A DNA stretch of 64,000 bases from NCBI RefSeq assembly GCF_021391495.1, contig NZ_CP090063.1, positions 3,224,001 through 3,288,000 on the forward strand, given 5' to 3'. Shown in pieces: positions 40,601 through 47,915 of the stretch. Below the pieces are notes generated by a model. That model made no database searches. It had not been told where the DNA came from and worked only from the letters and a program-made list of their open reading frames with translations. The position numbers and the translations under genes were made by a program. Position 1 is the first letter of the stretch. Each line of letters starts with the position of its first letter. The stretch comes from Amycolatopsis acidiphila. Lineage in GTDB: Bacteria; Actinomycetota; Actinomycetes; Mycobacteriales; Pseudonocardiaceae.

Positions 40601-41022
40601 GCGACGGGCTCGCGGTCACCCTGCTCACCAACGGCGGCAACGGTCACGACCTCTATGAGGAGCTCTATCGCGAGATCTTCGCCGAGCTGGCGGACGTCGC
40701 GATGCCCCGTCCGCTCGCGCCACCGGCCGAGCCCGTGCGGGCGGACATCACCCCGCACGCGGGCACCTACGAGCGCGCGAGCTCACTGGTGGAGGTGTTC
40801 GACGGCGAGGACGGGCCGAAGCTGCGGACCACGGTGACGGGCACGCTCGCCGAGCTGGTGCCGGAGAAGACGCAGGAGTACCCGCTGGTGCCCGTGGAGG
40901 AAAACCTTTACGTGATAAGGGAACCGCAGACGCAGACCTGGGTCCCGGTGACCTTCTACACGCTGGCGACGGGGGAGCGGTACGTACATTTCGGCGTGCG
41001 CGCCACCCCCAAGGCGGACTGA
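37687..41022 (+). CDS. Two-enzyme fusion: S9C prolyl-oligopeptidase-type peptidase plus SxxK serine hydrolase
   Basis: An 1111-aa protein without a signal peptide. Residues 1-about 380 form a WD-like beta-propeller with TolB-type repeats (PAWSPDGTRVAFLR; PVWSPDGSKIAFG). Residues 390-650 are the alpha/beta-hydrolase domain of family S9C with Ser510 in AGYSYGGYM, Asp591 in HGGADLRCP and His623 in GSHLF. A short linker leads to a complete SxxK hydrolase (about 655-1111) with Ser718-I-S-Lys721, Tyr810-C-Asn812 and His956-D-Gly958. That second half is a clear paralog of the protein at 30671-32038. Both active sites look intact. The fusion may process peptides in two steps, the S9 part acting as oligo- or acylaminoacyl-peptidase and the second as D-aminopeptidase. 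GTG 37687 has GAGGAG six bases upstream; GTG 37657 is an alternative. Confidence 0.9.
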   Translation: MTRRLRIEDLTAVAVPEQPALAPDGREALYVLRTSDAGTDENVRTIWRVGDGEARPLTRGRADTAPAWSPDGTRVAFLRAQEGAPQVWLLRLDGGEAEQLTSLPLGAGAPVWSPDGSKIAFGAPVDLAADPGEDAEARTRRAGAPIVAGRLDYQADGAGFLRTMRAHVHVLDVESGECRQVTAGDWHAGDPAWSPDGTRLAFAAAVAPDRDLNARVPVFVVDATDPAAKPREVGLSEGVGGPLVWTADGSALLVVGRPDGPVGHAGLLRVPLDGGAPVNLAAPLDRNVMPGGPAYPGALPQLAEDGASVLFCARDRGCTHLYSVPVDGGTPRPLLTGAGRTVAGLSVAGGTAVVVLVTPASYGEIVRVDLATGTETVLSGHGEALAEVGLFPREEREFAISDGTVVHGWLIRDPAAEGPRPLLLDIHGGPHNAWHGGADDIHFYHQELAARGWAVLLLNPRGSDGYGEAFFTAVNSGWGEKDAKDFLEPLDDLVAEGTADPARLAVAGYSYGGYMTCFLTSRDDRFAAAVAGGVVADLTSMAGTSDQGHFLAEYELGALPWQERAHYAEMSPFTKIDQVRTPTLVVHGGADLRCPVGQAQQWYTALRERGVPTQLVLYPQGSHLFILNGPPSHRIDFNRRVVDWLEQHTGTRRPRIDAAHWQRRLAALARRHHVPGAALGILRLHPGGDDELAEAATGVLNVDTGVEVTADSLFQIGSISKVWTTTLAMQLVDEGLLDLDAPIADVLPELKLADPDVTKQVTMRHLLTHTSGIDGDVFTDTGRGDDCLEKYVAALGDVAQNHPLAATWSYCNSGFCLAGRVIEKITGGTWDAAIRERIFTPLGLTHTVTLPEEALMFRAAMGHVGTTEPAKAPVWTLPRSAGPAGLIDSTVADVLAFARLHLTGGLAADGSRVLSEASAAAMAEKQADLPDKHTLGDSWGLGWFRLGWDGHRLIGHDGNTIGQAAFLRLLPGDGLAVTLLTNGGNGHDLYEELYREIFAELADVAMPRPLAPPAEPVRADITPHAGTYERASSLVEVFDGEDGPKLRTTVTGTLAELVPEKTQEYPLVPVEENLYVIREPQTQTWVPVTFYTLATGERYVHFGVRATPKAD

Positions 41023-41091
41023 GGTGGCTCCGCGGGCGGACGGGCGGTCCGCCAGGACCAAACCGGGCGCCGCGACTGGTGCGCGGCGACC

Positions 41092-42021
41092 ATGACGAAC
41101 CCGGACGAGCTGGCGAGCATGGATCGCGTGACAGACCTGCAACCTCCCCTCGCCGGCAGCCGCCCGCACGCCGCCGAGGCCGCGCGCCGGGCGGCCGACG
41201 GCGCCGGCGTCCACATCCGCGAGGTCGCCGACCTCGACGGGCTCGACGCCGTCTACCGGCTGTTCGACCGGATCTGGCGGCCCGACCCGGCGAACCCGCC
41301 GGTCACCACCGAGCTGATGCGCGCGCTGACCAAGGCGGGCAACTACGTCGGCGGGGCCTACGCGGGCGCCGAACTGGTCGGCGCGTGCGTCGGGTTCTTC
41401 GGCACGCCCGCCGACGAGGTGCTGCACAGCCACATCGCCGGGGTGGCCCCCGCGATGGCCGGGCGCAGCGTAGGGCTCGCCCTGAAGCTGCACCAGCGGG
41501 CCTGGGCACTGCAGCGCGGCATCTCGGTGATCGAGTGGACGTTCGACCCCCTCGTCGCCCGCAACGCCTGGTTCAACCTGGTCAAGCTCGGCGCCACCGC
41601 GGTGGAGTACCTGCCGAACTTCTACGGCGGGATGCGGGACGGCATCAACGGCGACGACGAGACCGACCGGCTGCTCGTGCACTGGAGGCTCGACACCCCG
41701 GCGGTCGCCGCGGCCTGTGCCGGCACCTTGCGCCCGTGCGACGCCCGCGCCGAGCTGGCCGGGGGAGCGGTGGTCGCGCTCGGCCGGTCCGGACCCGCCA
41801 CGCCCGTGCCGGGCAGCTCCCGCGGGCGCAGGCTGCTGGTCGCCGTGCCGAACGACGTCGAGAAGCTGCGTGCGGCCGATCCCGGCCGCGCGAAGGAATG
41901 GCGTGTCGCCGTGCGCGAGGCGCTGGTGGCGCCGCTCGCCGAGGGCGCGCGCATCACCGGGTTCGACAAGTCCGGGTGGTACCTGGTCACCCGCGACACT
42001 GTGAGGGAGGACGGCCGATGA
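41092..42021 (+). CDS. GNAT-superfamily N-acyltransferase (candidate amino-acid N-acyl/succinyltransferase)
   Basis: A 309-aa cytoplasmic protein with an N-terminal GNAT domain. VHIREVADLDGLDAVYRLFDRIW leads into the fold, GGAYAGAELVGACVGFFG is beta4, and HSHIAGVAPAMAGRSVGLALKLHQRAWAL is the acyl-CoA pyrophosphate loop and helix, with ARNAWFNLVKLGATAVEY after it. The extra about 100 C-terminal residues are unusual for a simple GNAT. ATGA overlap with the racemase gene shows tight coupling. In Geobacillus and other Firmicutes a GNAT succinyltransferase next to an N-succinylamino-acid racemase starts D- to L-amino acid conversion, so that role is proposed here. The start is uncertain: ATG 41092, ATG 41119 or GTG 41128, none with a clear Shine-Dalgarno. 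Confidence 0.8.
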   Translation: MTNPDELASMDRVTDLQPPLAGSRPHAAEAARRAADGAGVHIREVADLDGLDAVYRLFDRIWRPDPANPPVTTELMRALTKAGNYVGGAYAGAELVGACVGFFGTPADEVLHSHIAGVAPAMAGRSVGLALKLHQRAWALQRGISVIEWTFDPLVARNAWFNLVKLGATAVEYLPNFYGGMRDGINGDDETDRLLVHWRLDTPAVAAACAGTLRPCDARAELAGGAVVALGRSGPATPVPGSSRGRRLLVAVPNDVEKLRAADPGRAKEWRVAVREALVAPLAEGARITGFDKSGWYLVTRDTVREDGR

Positions 42022-43124
42022 AGCTGACCGGACTGGAACTGCGCCGGATCGAGATGCCGCTGGTGGCACCGTTCCGGACCTCGTTCGGCACCCAGACCAC
42101 GCGCGACATCCTGCTGCTGCGCGCGGTCACCGACGAGGCGGAGGGCTGGGGGGAGTGCGTCACGCTCGCCGACCCGCTGTACTCGTCCGAGTACGTCGAC
42201 GCCGCGGCCGACGTGCTGCGCCGGTTCTTCGTGCCGGCCGTCGCCACCCACGAGCGCCTCGACGCCAACGCGGTCGGCCGCGTGCTCGCGCCGTTCAAGG
42301 GGCACCGGATGGCGAAGGCGGCACTGGAGATGGCGGTGCTCGACGCCGAGCTGCGGGCGGGCGGGCGCACGCTCGCGCGCGAGCTGGGCGCGGTCCACGA
42401 CCGGGTCCCGTGCGGGGTGTCGGTCGGCATCATGGGCTCGGTGGCCGAGCTCGTCGACGCCGTCGGCGGCTACCTGGACGCGGGCTATCTGCGGATCAAG
42501 CTGAAGATCCAGCCGGGCTGGGACATCGAGCCGGTGCGGGCCGTGCGCGAGCGGTTCGGCGACGACGTGCTGCTGCAGGTCGACGCGAACACCGCGTACA
42601 CCCTCGCCGACGCCCGCCACCTCGCCCGGCTCGACCCGTTCGGCCTGCTGCTGATCGAGCAGCCGCTGCCCGAGGAGGACGTGCTCGCGCACGCCGGGCT
42701 GGCGAAGCTCGTGCGCACCCCGATCTGCCTGGACGAGTCGATCACGTCCGCGCGCTCCGCGGCGGACGCGATCGCGCTCGGCGCCTGCCAGATCGTCAAC
42801 GTCAAGCCCGGCCGGGTCGGCGGCTACCTGGAAGCGCGGCGGATCCACGACCTGTGCGCCGCGCACAACGTGCCGGTGTGGTGCGGCGGGATGCTGGAGT
42901 CCGGCCTGGGCCGGGCCGCGAACGTCGCGCTGGCTGCGCTGCCGAACTTCACCCTGCCCGGGGACACCTCCGCCTCCGACCGCTACTACCGCACCGACAT
43001 CACCGCCCCGTTCGTGCTCGACGACGGGCACTTGCCCGTGCCGACGGCCCCCGGCATCGGCGTCGAGCCGATCCCGGAGCTGCTGGCGGAGGTCACGACC
43101 GGCACCGAATGGCTGCCGCTCTGA
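42018..43124 (+). CDS. N-acylamino-acid racemase / o-succinylbenzoate synthase (enolase superfamily)
   Basis: A 368-aa TIM-barrel enzyme that racemises N-acyl (often N-succinyl) amino acids, with o-succinylbenzoate synthase as a related activity. The catalytic lysines Lys161-L-Lys163 (RIKLKIQPG) and Lys263 (NVKPGRVGG), and metal ligands Asp189 (QVDANTAY), Glu214 (LIEQPL) and Asp239 (CLDES), fall at the same numbers as in the Amycolatopsis N-acylamino-acid racemase as I recall it, and so does the length. The N-terminal capping domain carries LVAPFRTSFGT and GEGW-like segments (EGWGECVT). The preceding acyltransferase gene overlaps by four bases with GGGAGGA upstream. A pure MenC role in menaquinone synthesis is possible, but no other men gene is present and the context favours amino-acid stereoinversion. 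Confidence 0.93.
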   Translation: MKLTGLELRRIEMPLVAPFRTSFGTQTTRDILLLRAVTDEAEGWGECVTLADPLYSSEYVDAAADVLRRFFVPAVATHERLDANAVGRVLAPFKGHRMAKAALEMAVLDAELRAGGRTLARELGAVHDRVPCGVSVGIMGSVAELVDAVGGYLDAGYLRIKLKIQPGWDIEPVRAVRERFGDDVLLQVDANTAYTLADARHLARLDPFGLLLIEQPLPEEDVLAHAGLAKLVRTPICLDESITSARSAADAIALGACQIVNVKPGRVGGYLEARRIHDLCAAHNVPVWCGGMLESGLGRAANVALAALPNFTLPGDTSASDRYYRTDITAPFVLDDGHLPVPTAPGIGVEPIPELLAEVTTGTEWLPL

Positions 43125-43161
43125 GACTTCGTCCGCATCGACGAACTGAGGAGGTGATCTC

Positions 43162-43200
43162 GTGCGCCTCGACGAACTAGGCTGCCCGTTCGGGACCTAG
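43162..43200 (+). CDS. Possible 12-residue leader peptide ahead of the PucR-type regulator
   Basis: AGGAGGTGATC at 43149-43159 matches the full anti-Shine-Dalgarno complement of 16S rRNA. Seven bases after its GGAGG core a GTG opens a frame reading MRLDELGCPFGT, closed by TAG at 43198-43200. The frame is the same as that of the regulator, whose own GGGAGG follows five bases later. Such a strong ribosome site before so short a frame suggests a leader peptide or uORF. A mutated former N-terminus of the regulator is an alternative. Confidence 0.45.
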   Translation: MRLDELGCPFGT

Positions 43201-43221
43201 CTTCGGGAGGTGCTCGTTTCG

Positions 43222-44862
43222 GTGAACCTGCGCCCGCACGCCAGCCTCGGCCGCGTCCTCGACGACCTGGGCGACACCCTGCTCGACCTGGTCCACGGCG
43301 ATCCCGACCAGGTCGGCGGCATCGGCGGGGTCGCCATCCACGACCCGCTGGAGGAGCCGGTCCTGCCTCAGCACGCGCTCGTACTGGGGGTGGGCGTGAG
43401 CGAGCCGGGCGACGTCGTGCGGCTGCTGCGCACCCTCGCCCGGCACGAGGCGGCCGCGCTGGTGCTGCGGGTCCCGGTCGCGGTGACCGCCGAGGTCGCG
43501 GCCGCCGTCACGGAGACCGGCGTCGCCCTGCTCGGGCTGACCCGCGGCGCCTCCTGGGCGCAGCTCGCCGCGATGCTGCGGTCCCTGCTCGCGGAAGGCG
43601 ATGTCGGCGACGCCGAGCCCGAGACGCTGGCCGGGTTGCCCTCGGGCGACCTGTTCGCGGTCGCCAACGCGATCGGCGCCCTGATCGACGCGCCGGTCAC
43701 CATCGAGGACCGCCGGTCGCGGGTGCTCGCGTTCTCCGGCAGGCAGGACGAGGCCGACCCCTCGCGCGTCGAGACGATCCTCGGCCGTCAGGTGCCCGAG
43801 CGGTTCGCCCGCATGCTGTCCGAGCGCGGGGTGTTCCGCGAGCTGTACCGCAGTGACCAGCCGGTGTACGTGGATCTGCCGTCGCGGCACCTCGACGGGC
43901 TTTCGCTGCCCCGGGTCGCGGTCGCGGTGCGTGCCGGGGACGAGGTACTGGGCTCGATCTGGGCGGCGGTGCGGGAGCCGCTGAGCGAGGAGCGCGGCCA
44001 GGCCCTGTGCGACGCCGCCCGGCTGGTGGCGCTGCACATGCTGCGCGTCCGTGCGGGCGCCGACGTCGAACGGCGGCTGCGCACCGACCTGCTCAGTACT
44101 GCGCTCGAAGGCGGCGCCGGGGCGCGCGAGGCGCTCAACCGGCTGGGCCTGGGCGACCAGCCCGTCGTGGTGCTCGCGCTGGCGGTGCTCGAGTCCACAG
44201 TGGACGAACGGGTCGACGCGAGCATCGCCACGGAGCGGCACCGGCTCGCGGACGGCCTGGCGATGCACCTGGGCGCGGTGCATCCGCGCTGCGCGGCGGC
44301 CCTCGTCGGCGACGTCGTGTACGGCCTGGTTCCCGTGGCGCGCAATGGCGACGGCGAGCAGCGCGCGCTCCGCATCGCGACGGACTTCCTGGACCGGGTG
44401 GGGGAGCGGGCGCGGGCGGTCATCGCCGTCGGCCCGGTGGCGCACGACGTGTCGGGGCTGGCGGAGACGCGGGCGAGCGCCGACCGGGCGTTGCGGGTGC
44501 TGCGCTCGGGCAGCAGCGCCGGCCGTCGGGTGGCGCGCCTGGCCGACGTGCACGTCGAGGCGCTGCTGCTGGAGCTGCGTGACCTGGTCTCCGCGCGGGG
44601 CGACCGGCCGACGGGCCCGGTCGCGCGGCTGTTCGAGTACGACGAGCAGCACAACACCAGCCTGGTCGAGACGCTGCGCGCGTGGCTCGACGCCTTCGGC
44701 GACGTCATCGCGGCCTCCGCGGCGGTGTACGTGCACCCGAACACCTTCCGCTACCGCCTGCGCCGCCTCGCCGAGGTGGGTGGCCTCGACCTGGCCGACC
44801 CGGAGGCCCGCTTCGCCGCGATGCTCCAGCTCCGGGTCGTCGCCCCGCCGCGTTCTGTATAA
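43222..44862 (+). CDS. PucR/CdaR-family transcriptional regulator
   Basis: A 546-aa cytoplasmic DNA-binding protein. The N-terminus (RPHASLGRVLDDLGDTLLDLV... PQHALVLGVGVSE) resembles the PucR ligand-sensing domain. A GAF-like middle region follows (LIDAPVTIEDRRSRVLAFSG). The C-terminal 60 residues are the PucR helix-turn-helix: SLVETLRAWLDAFGDVIAAS followed by VHPNTFRYRLRRLAEVGGLD. Relatives activate amino acid, purine or sugar-acid catabolic genes. Its place directly after the racemase suggests it senses a substrate of this cluster. GTG 43222 lies 11 bases after GGGAGG; the in-frame GTG at 43210 overlaps that site. The stop codon lies inside a small GTATA-N6-TATAC palindrome. Confidence 0.88.
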   Translation: MNLRPHASLGRVLDDLGDTLLDLVHGDPDQVGGIGGVAIHDPLEEPVLPQHALVLGVGVSEPGDVVRLLRTLARHEAAALVLRVPVAVTAEVAAAVTETGVALLGLTRGASWAQLAAMLRSLLAEGDVGDAEPETLAGLPSGDLFAVANAIGALIDAPVTIEDRRSRVLAFSGRQDEADPSRVETILGRQVPERFARMLSERGVFRELYRSDQPVYVDLPSRHLDGLSLPRVAVAVRAGDEVLGSIWAAVREPLSEERGQALCDAARLVALHMLRVRAGADVERRLRTDLLSTALEGGAGAREALNRLGLGDQPVVVLALAVLESTVDERVDASIATERHRLADGLAMHLGAVHPRCAAALVGDVVYGLVPVARNGDGEQRALRIATDFLDRVGERARAVIAVGPVAHDVSGLAETRASADRALRVLRSGSSAGRRVARLADVHVEALLLELRDLVSARGDRPTGPVARLFEYDEQHNTSLVETLRAWLDAFGDVIAASAAVYVHPNTFRYRLRRLAEVGGLDLADPEARFAAMLQLRVVAPPRSV

Positions 44863-45006
44863 CGACCTATACCGTCGGGCACCGGCGAAATTGTCCTCAC
44901 CGAGTCTCGCTGGCCGGCGCCGGACCATCGGCTATGGTGGTCCTGCCACGGTTATAAAAGCAGCGGTGGCTCGCCTGTTCCGTCTCATCCTGCGAGCCGA
45001 GGTCGC

Positions 45007-45393
45007 GTGAACCCTGTGCCGTGTCTGCCCGGCAGCGGTCCCCAAGGGCTGCTGACCGTCGCCACCCGCACCCCGGCCGATGGCATCCGCGTCATCATCG
45101 TCGCCGGGGAGATCGACGCCCACAGCGTCGCCCCGCTGCGTGCCGAGGTGGCGTCGGTGACCTCGGACTTCCCGCCCGGAGGGCTCGTACTCGACCTCAG
45201 CGCGGTCACGTTCATCTCGGCGGCCGGGCTGGAGGTGCTCGGCGACGTGCTCGACCAGGGCAGCAGCCGCGGCCACGCGGTACGCGTCGTGGCCTCGACG
45301 CGCGCGGTGCTGCGCGTGTTCGACCTCGTCGGGCTCCAGGACCCCGCGATCGTGCACGGCTCGTTGGCGGCCGCGCTGGCTTCGCTGCGCTGA
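45007..45393 (+). CDS. STAS-domain protein (anti-sigma-factor antagonist type) lacking the phospho-acceptor serine
   Basis: A 128-aa single STAS domain: GIRVIIVAGEIDAHSVAPLRAEV (strand and first helix) and LVLDLSAVTFISAAGLEVLGDV. In SpoIIAA-like antagonists the corresponding motif is D-S-S-G, and the first Ser is phosphorylated by the partner kinase. Here the aligned residues are S-A-A-G, so that switch appears to be absent. The C-terminal VVASTRAVLRVFDLVGLQD is usual for the fold. The N-terminal 20 residues are Pro/Gly-rich. GTG 45007 is preceded by GAGG. An AT-rich GTTATAAAAG about 57 nt upstream may belong to its promoter. No kinase or sigma factor gene is adjacent. Confidence 0.85.
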   Translation: MNPVPCLPGSGPQGLLTVATRTPADGIRVIIVAGEIDAHSVAPLRAEVASVTSDFPPGGLVLDLSAVTFISAAGLEVLGDVLDQGSSRGHAVRVVASTRAVLRVFDLVGLQDPAIVHGSLAAALASLR

Positions 45394-45399
45394 CGCCGC

Positions 45400-46584
45400 T
45401 CAGACGAAGGCGCCCATGCCGGTGACGGCGCGGCCGACGATCAGCTGGTTGATCTCCCGGGTGCCCTCGTAGGAGTAGAGCGCCTCGGCGTCGGCGAAGA
45501 AACGGGCGACGCTGTTCTCCAGCAGGAGCCCGTTGCCGCCGAACACCTCCCGCGCCAGCGCGACCGTCTCCCGCATCCGGGTGGTGACCACGGACTTCGC
45601 CATCGCCGAGTGCTCGTCCTTGTTCACCCCGCCGTCCTGCAGCTGCGCCAGGCGCACCACGAGCGCGAGCGACGAGGTCACGTTGCCCAGCATCGTCGCG
45701 AGGTGGTCCTGGATCAGCTGGAACTTCGCGATCGGCCGGCCGAACTGCTCGCGCGTGCGCGCGTAGTCCAGCGCGAGCTCGTAGGCCGCCATCATGCAGC
45801 CCACCGAGCCCCAGGCGACGCCGCCGCGGGTCTGGCGCAGCACGTCGCTGGTGTCGCGGAACGAGTTCGCGCCGGTCAGCCGGTTCTCCTCGCCGACGAC
45901 GCAGTCCTCCAGCGTGATCCGCGCGTTCTGCACGGTGCGCAGCGCGATCTTGCCCTCGATCTTCTCCGTGCGGAAGCCGGGCGTGTCCTTCTCGACGACG
46001 AATCCCTTGACGTGGTGGCCATCCTCGTCGCGGGCCCACACCACGACGAGGTCCGCGAAGGTCGCGTTCCCGATCCACTTCTTCTCGCCGTTGAGCACCC
46101 AGTGGTCGCCGTCGCGGCGCGCGGTCGTCTCCAGTCCGCCCGCCACGTCCGACCCGCCGTGCGGCTCGGTGAGGGCGAACGCCCCGATCTTGTCCATCCG
46201 CGCCATCGCCGGCAGCCACCGCTGCTTCTGTTCCGGAGAGCCGCATCGGTTCACGCTGCCCATGGCGAGTCCGGTGTGGACACCGTAGAACGTGTTGACC
46301 GACGCGTCCGTGCGGCAGATCTCCAGTGCGAGGAAGCCGGTGAGCAGGCGGGTGCCGCGATGCGCGGCGAGGCCGTCGTACATCAGGCCCGCGATGTCGA
46401 GCTTGCGGAACCCGTCGACGAGCTGGAACGGGAACTCGGCACGCGCCCAGTAGTCGTTGGCGATCGGCGCGACCTCGCTGCGCAGGAACTCGCGCACACG
46501 CAGCACGATCTCCTGTTCGGGTCCGGAAAGCAGGCTCTCGAAGCCGAAGAAGTCCCCGTCGAGTGTCGCGAATGGACTGTTCAT
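45400..46584 (-). CDS. Acyl-CoA dehydrogenase, glutaryl-CoA dehydrogenase-like
   Basis: A 394-aa FAD enzyme that oxidises an acyl-CoA thioester. Visible family segments: GAFALTEPHGGSDVAGGLET (FAD and substrate loop), WVLNGEKKWIGNATFADLVVVWAR, RGGVAWGSVGCMMAAYELAL, and the C-terminal catalytic Glu in ALYSYEGTREINQLIVGRA. The YEGTxxI motif and GEKKWIGN are close to glutaryl-CoA dehydrogenases. It forms a coupled pair with the CoA-transferase gene, whose TGA overlaps its ATG. The pair recalls the mammalian GCDH/SUGCT combination. Glutarate or a related dicarboxylate is therefore the best guess for the substrate. Confidence 0.9.
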   Translation of the reverse strand: MNSPFATLDGDFFGFESLLSGPEQEIVLRVREFLRSEVAPIANDYWARAEFPFQLVDGFRKLDIAGLMYDGLAAHRGTRLLTGFLALEICRTDASVNTFYGVHTGLAMGSVNRCGSPEQKQRWLPAMARMDKIGAFALTEPHGGSDVAGGLETTARRDGDHWVLNGEKKWIGNATFADLVVVWARDEDGHHVKGFVVEKDTPGFRTEKIEGKIALRTVQNARITLEDCVVGEENRLTGANSFRDTSDVLRQTRGGVAWGSVGCMMAAYELALDYARTREQFGRPIAKFQLIQDHLATMLGNVTSSLALVVRLAQLQDGGVNKDEHSAMAKSVVTTRMRETVALAREVFGGNGLLLENSVARFFADAEALYSYEGTREINQLIVGRAVTGMGAFV

Positions 46585-47798
46585 GCCCGGACCTCCTGCC
46601 CGACCGCGACCACGCCCTTGCCGGCGAGCGCATTGATCGTCTCCTCGTCGTAGCCGAGCTCGGCCAGGATCTCGGCGGTGTGCTGCCCCAGGGCGGGCGG
46701 GTGGCTTCGCACGGAGGGCGGGGTCGCGGAGAGCCGGATGGGGCTCGCGACCACGCGGTAGGGCCCCTCGGTCGGATGCTCGGCCACGGACACCAGGCCG
46801 CTTTCGGTGAAGTACTCGTCGTCCACGGCGTCGTCGAGGTCCAGCACGGGGGAGAACGGGATGCTGTAGCGGGCGCACAACTCCGCCCATTCGGCCGTCT
46901 CGCGGGCCGGCGCCAGGTGCTCGATGAGCTCGTAGAGGTCCGCGTAGTGCTCGGACAGTGCCGCGGAGTCGGCGAAGCGCGCGTCGTCGGCCAGGTCGGG
47001 CCGGTCCACCGCGGAGAAGAAGTCGCGGATGTTGCGCGGGGTGTAGGGCAGGATGCACGCCCAGCCGTCGGCGGTGCGCATCGCCCGGTGCCCGGCCGAC
47101 AGCGATCGCGGGAAGCCCACCGGACCGGCCGGCGGTTCGAAGGTCCGGCCCGCCAGGTGCTCGACCAGGTTGAACGCGAGCATCGTGTCGGTCATCGGCA
47201 CCTCGACGTGCTGGCCCTGCCCGGTCGCGCGCTGGTGGATCACCGCCGCGAGCACGGAGTAGACGATCGTCAGCGCGCACACCTTGTCGGCCAGGATCGT
47301 CGGCACGTACGTCGGTTCGCCCGTCGCGCGGCGCATGAGGTCGGCCAGGCCCGAGCCCGACTGCACGATCTCGTCGTAGGCGGCGTGGTTCGCGCGGGCG
47401 GAGTCGCCGCGGAACCCCTGCGCGGTGCAGTACACGAGCTTCGGGTTGACCGCGGCGAGCGACTCCGGGTCCAGGCCCAGGCGCCGCAGGCCGCCCGGGC
47501 GGGTGTTGGTGATGAGCACGTCGGCGCTGCGCACCAGGGCCAGGAACGCGGAGTGCCCCTGCTCGGACTTCAGGTCGAGGGCGAGGCTGCGCTTGTTGCG
47601 GTTGACGTTGAGCGCGAGCGCGCCCATGCCCTCGTGCCGCTGGGGCCGGGTGCGCCGGGTCATGTCGCCGGCCGGGGGTTCCACCTTGATCACGTCCGCG
47701 CCCAGGTCGCCGAGGATCTGCGCGGCGTAGGGCCCCATCACCACGGCCGCCATGTCGATCACCCGGACCCCGTGCAGCGCGCCGGCCGTCTCCGCCAT
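46581..47798 (-). CDS. CaiB/BaiF family CoA-transferase (class III)
   Basis: A 405-aa cytoplasmic enzyme that moves CoA between carboxylic acids. The start GVRVIDMAAVVMGPYAAQILGDLGADVIKVEPPAGD is the family N-terminus. NVNRNKRSLALDLKSEQG follows, and HAAYDEIVQSGSGLADLM contains the conserved active-site Asp region. PYTPRNIRDFFSAVDRPDL and ALGQHTAEILAELGYDEETI are the C-terminal landmarks. ATG 47798 gives the normal N-terminus; an in-frame start at 47870 adds 24 non-homologous residues. It activates the substrate for the coupled acyl-CoA dehydrogenase downstream. Confidence 0.92.
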   Translation of the reverse strand: MAETAGALHGVRVIDMAAVVMGPYAAQILGDLGADVIKVEPPAGDMTRRTRPQRHEGMGALALNVNRNKRSLALDLKSEQGHSAFLALVRSADVLITNTRPGGLRRLGLDPESLAAVNPKLVYCTAQGFRGDSARANHAAYDEIVQSGSGLADLMRRATGEPTYVPTILADKVCALTIVYSVLAAVIHQRATGQGQHVEVPMTDTMLAFNLVEHLAGRTFEPPAGPVGFPRSLSAGHRAMRTADGWACILPYTPRNIRDFFSAVDRPDLADDARFADSAALSEHYADLYELIEHLAPARETAEWAELCARYSIPFSPVLDLDDAVDDEYFTESGLVSVAEHPTEGPYRVVASPIRLSATPPSVRSHPPALGQHTAEILAELGYDEETINALAGKGVVAVGQEVRA

Positions 47799-47915
47799 GC
47801 CCGTACCGTCCCTTTCCCGAGCAGAATCTCGTTCCGAAATCAGGTACCCGGGCGGCGCGGGCTCACACACGCGCCCGTCCGGTTCCCCCGGGGCGCGTGG
47901 CGGACGGCGGGCCGC

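Noticed and set aside
44857..44872. GTATA-N6-TATAC palindrome over the PucR-type stop codon as an operator
   Set aside because: The arms are only five bases and it lies about 135 nt from the next start; chance is likely.
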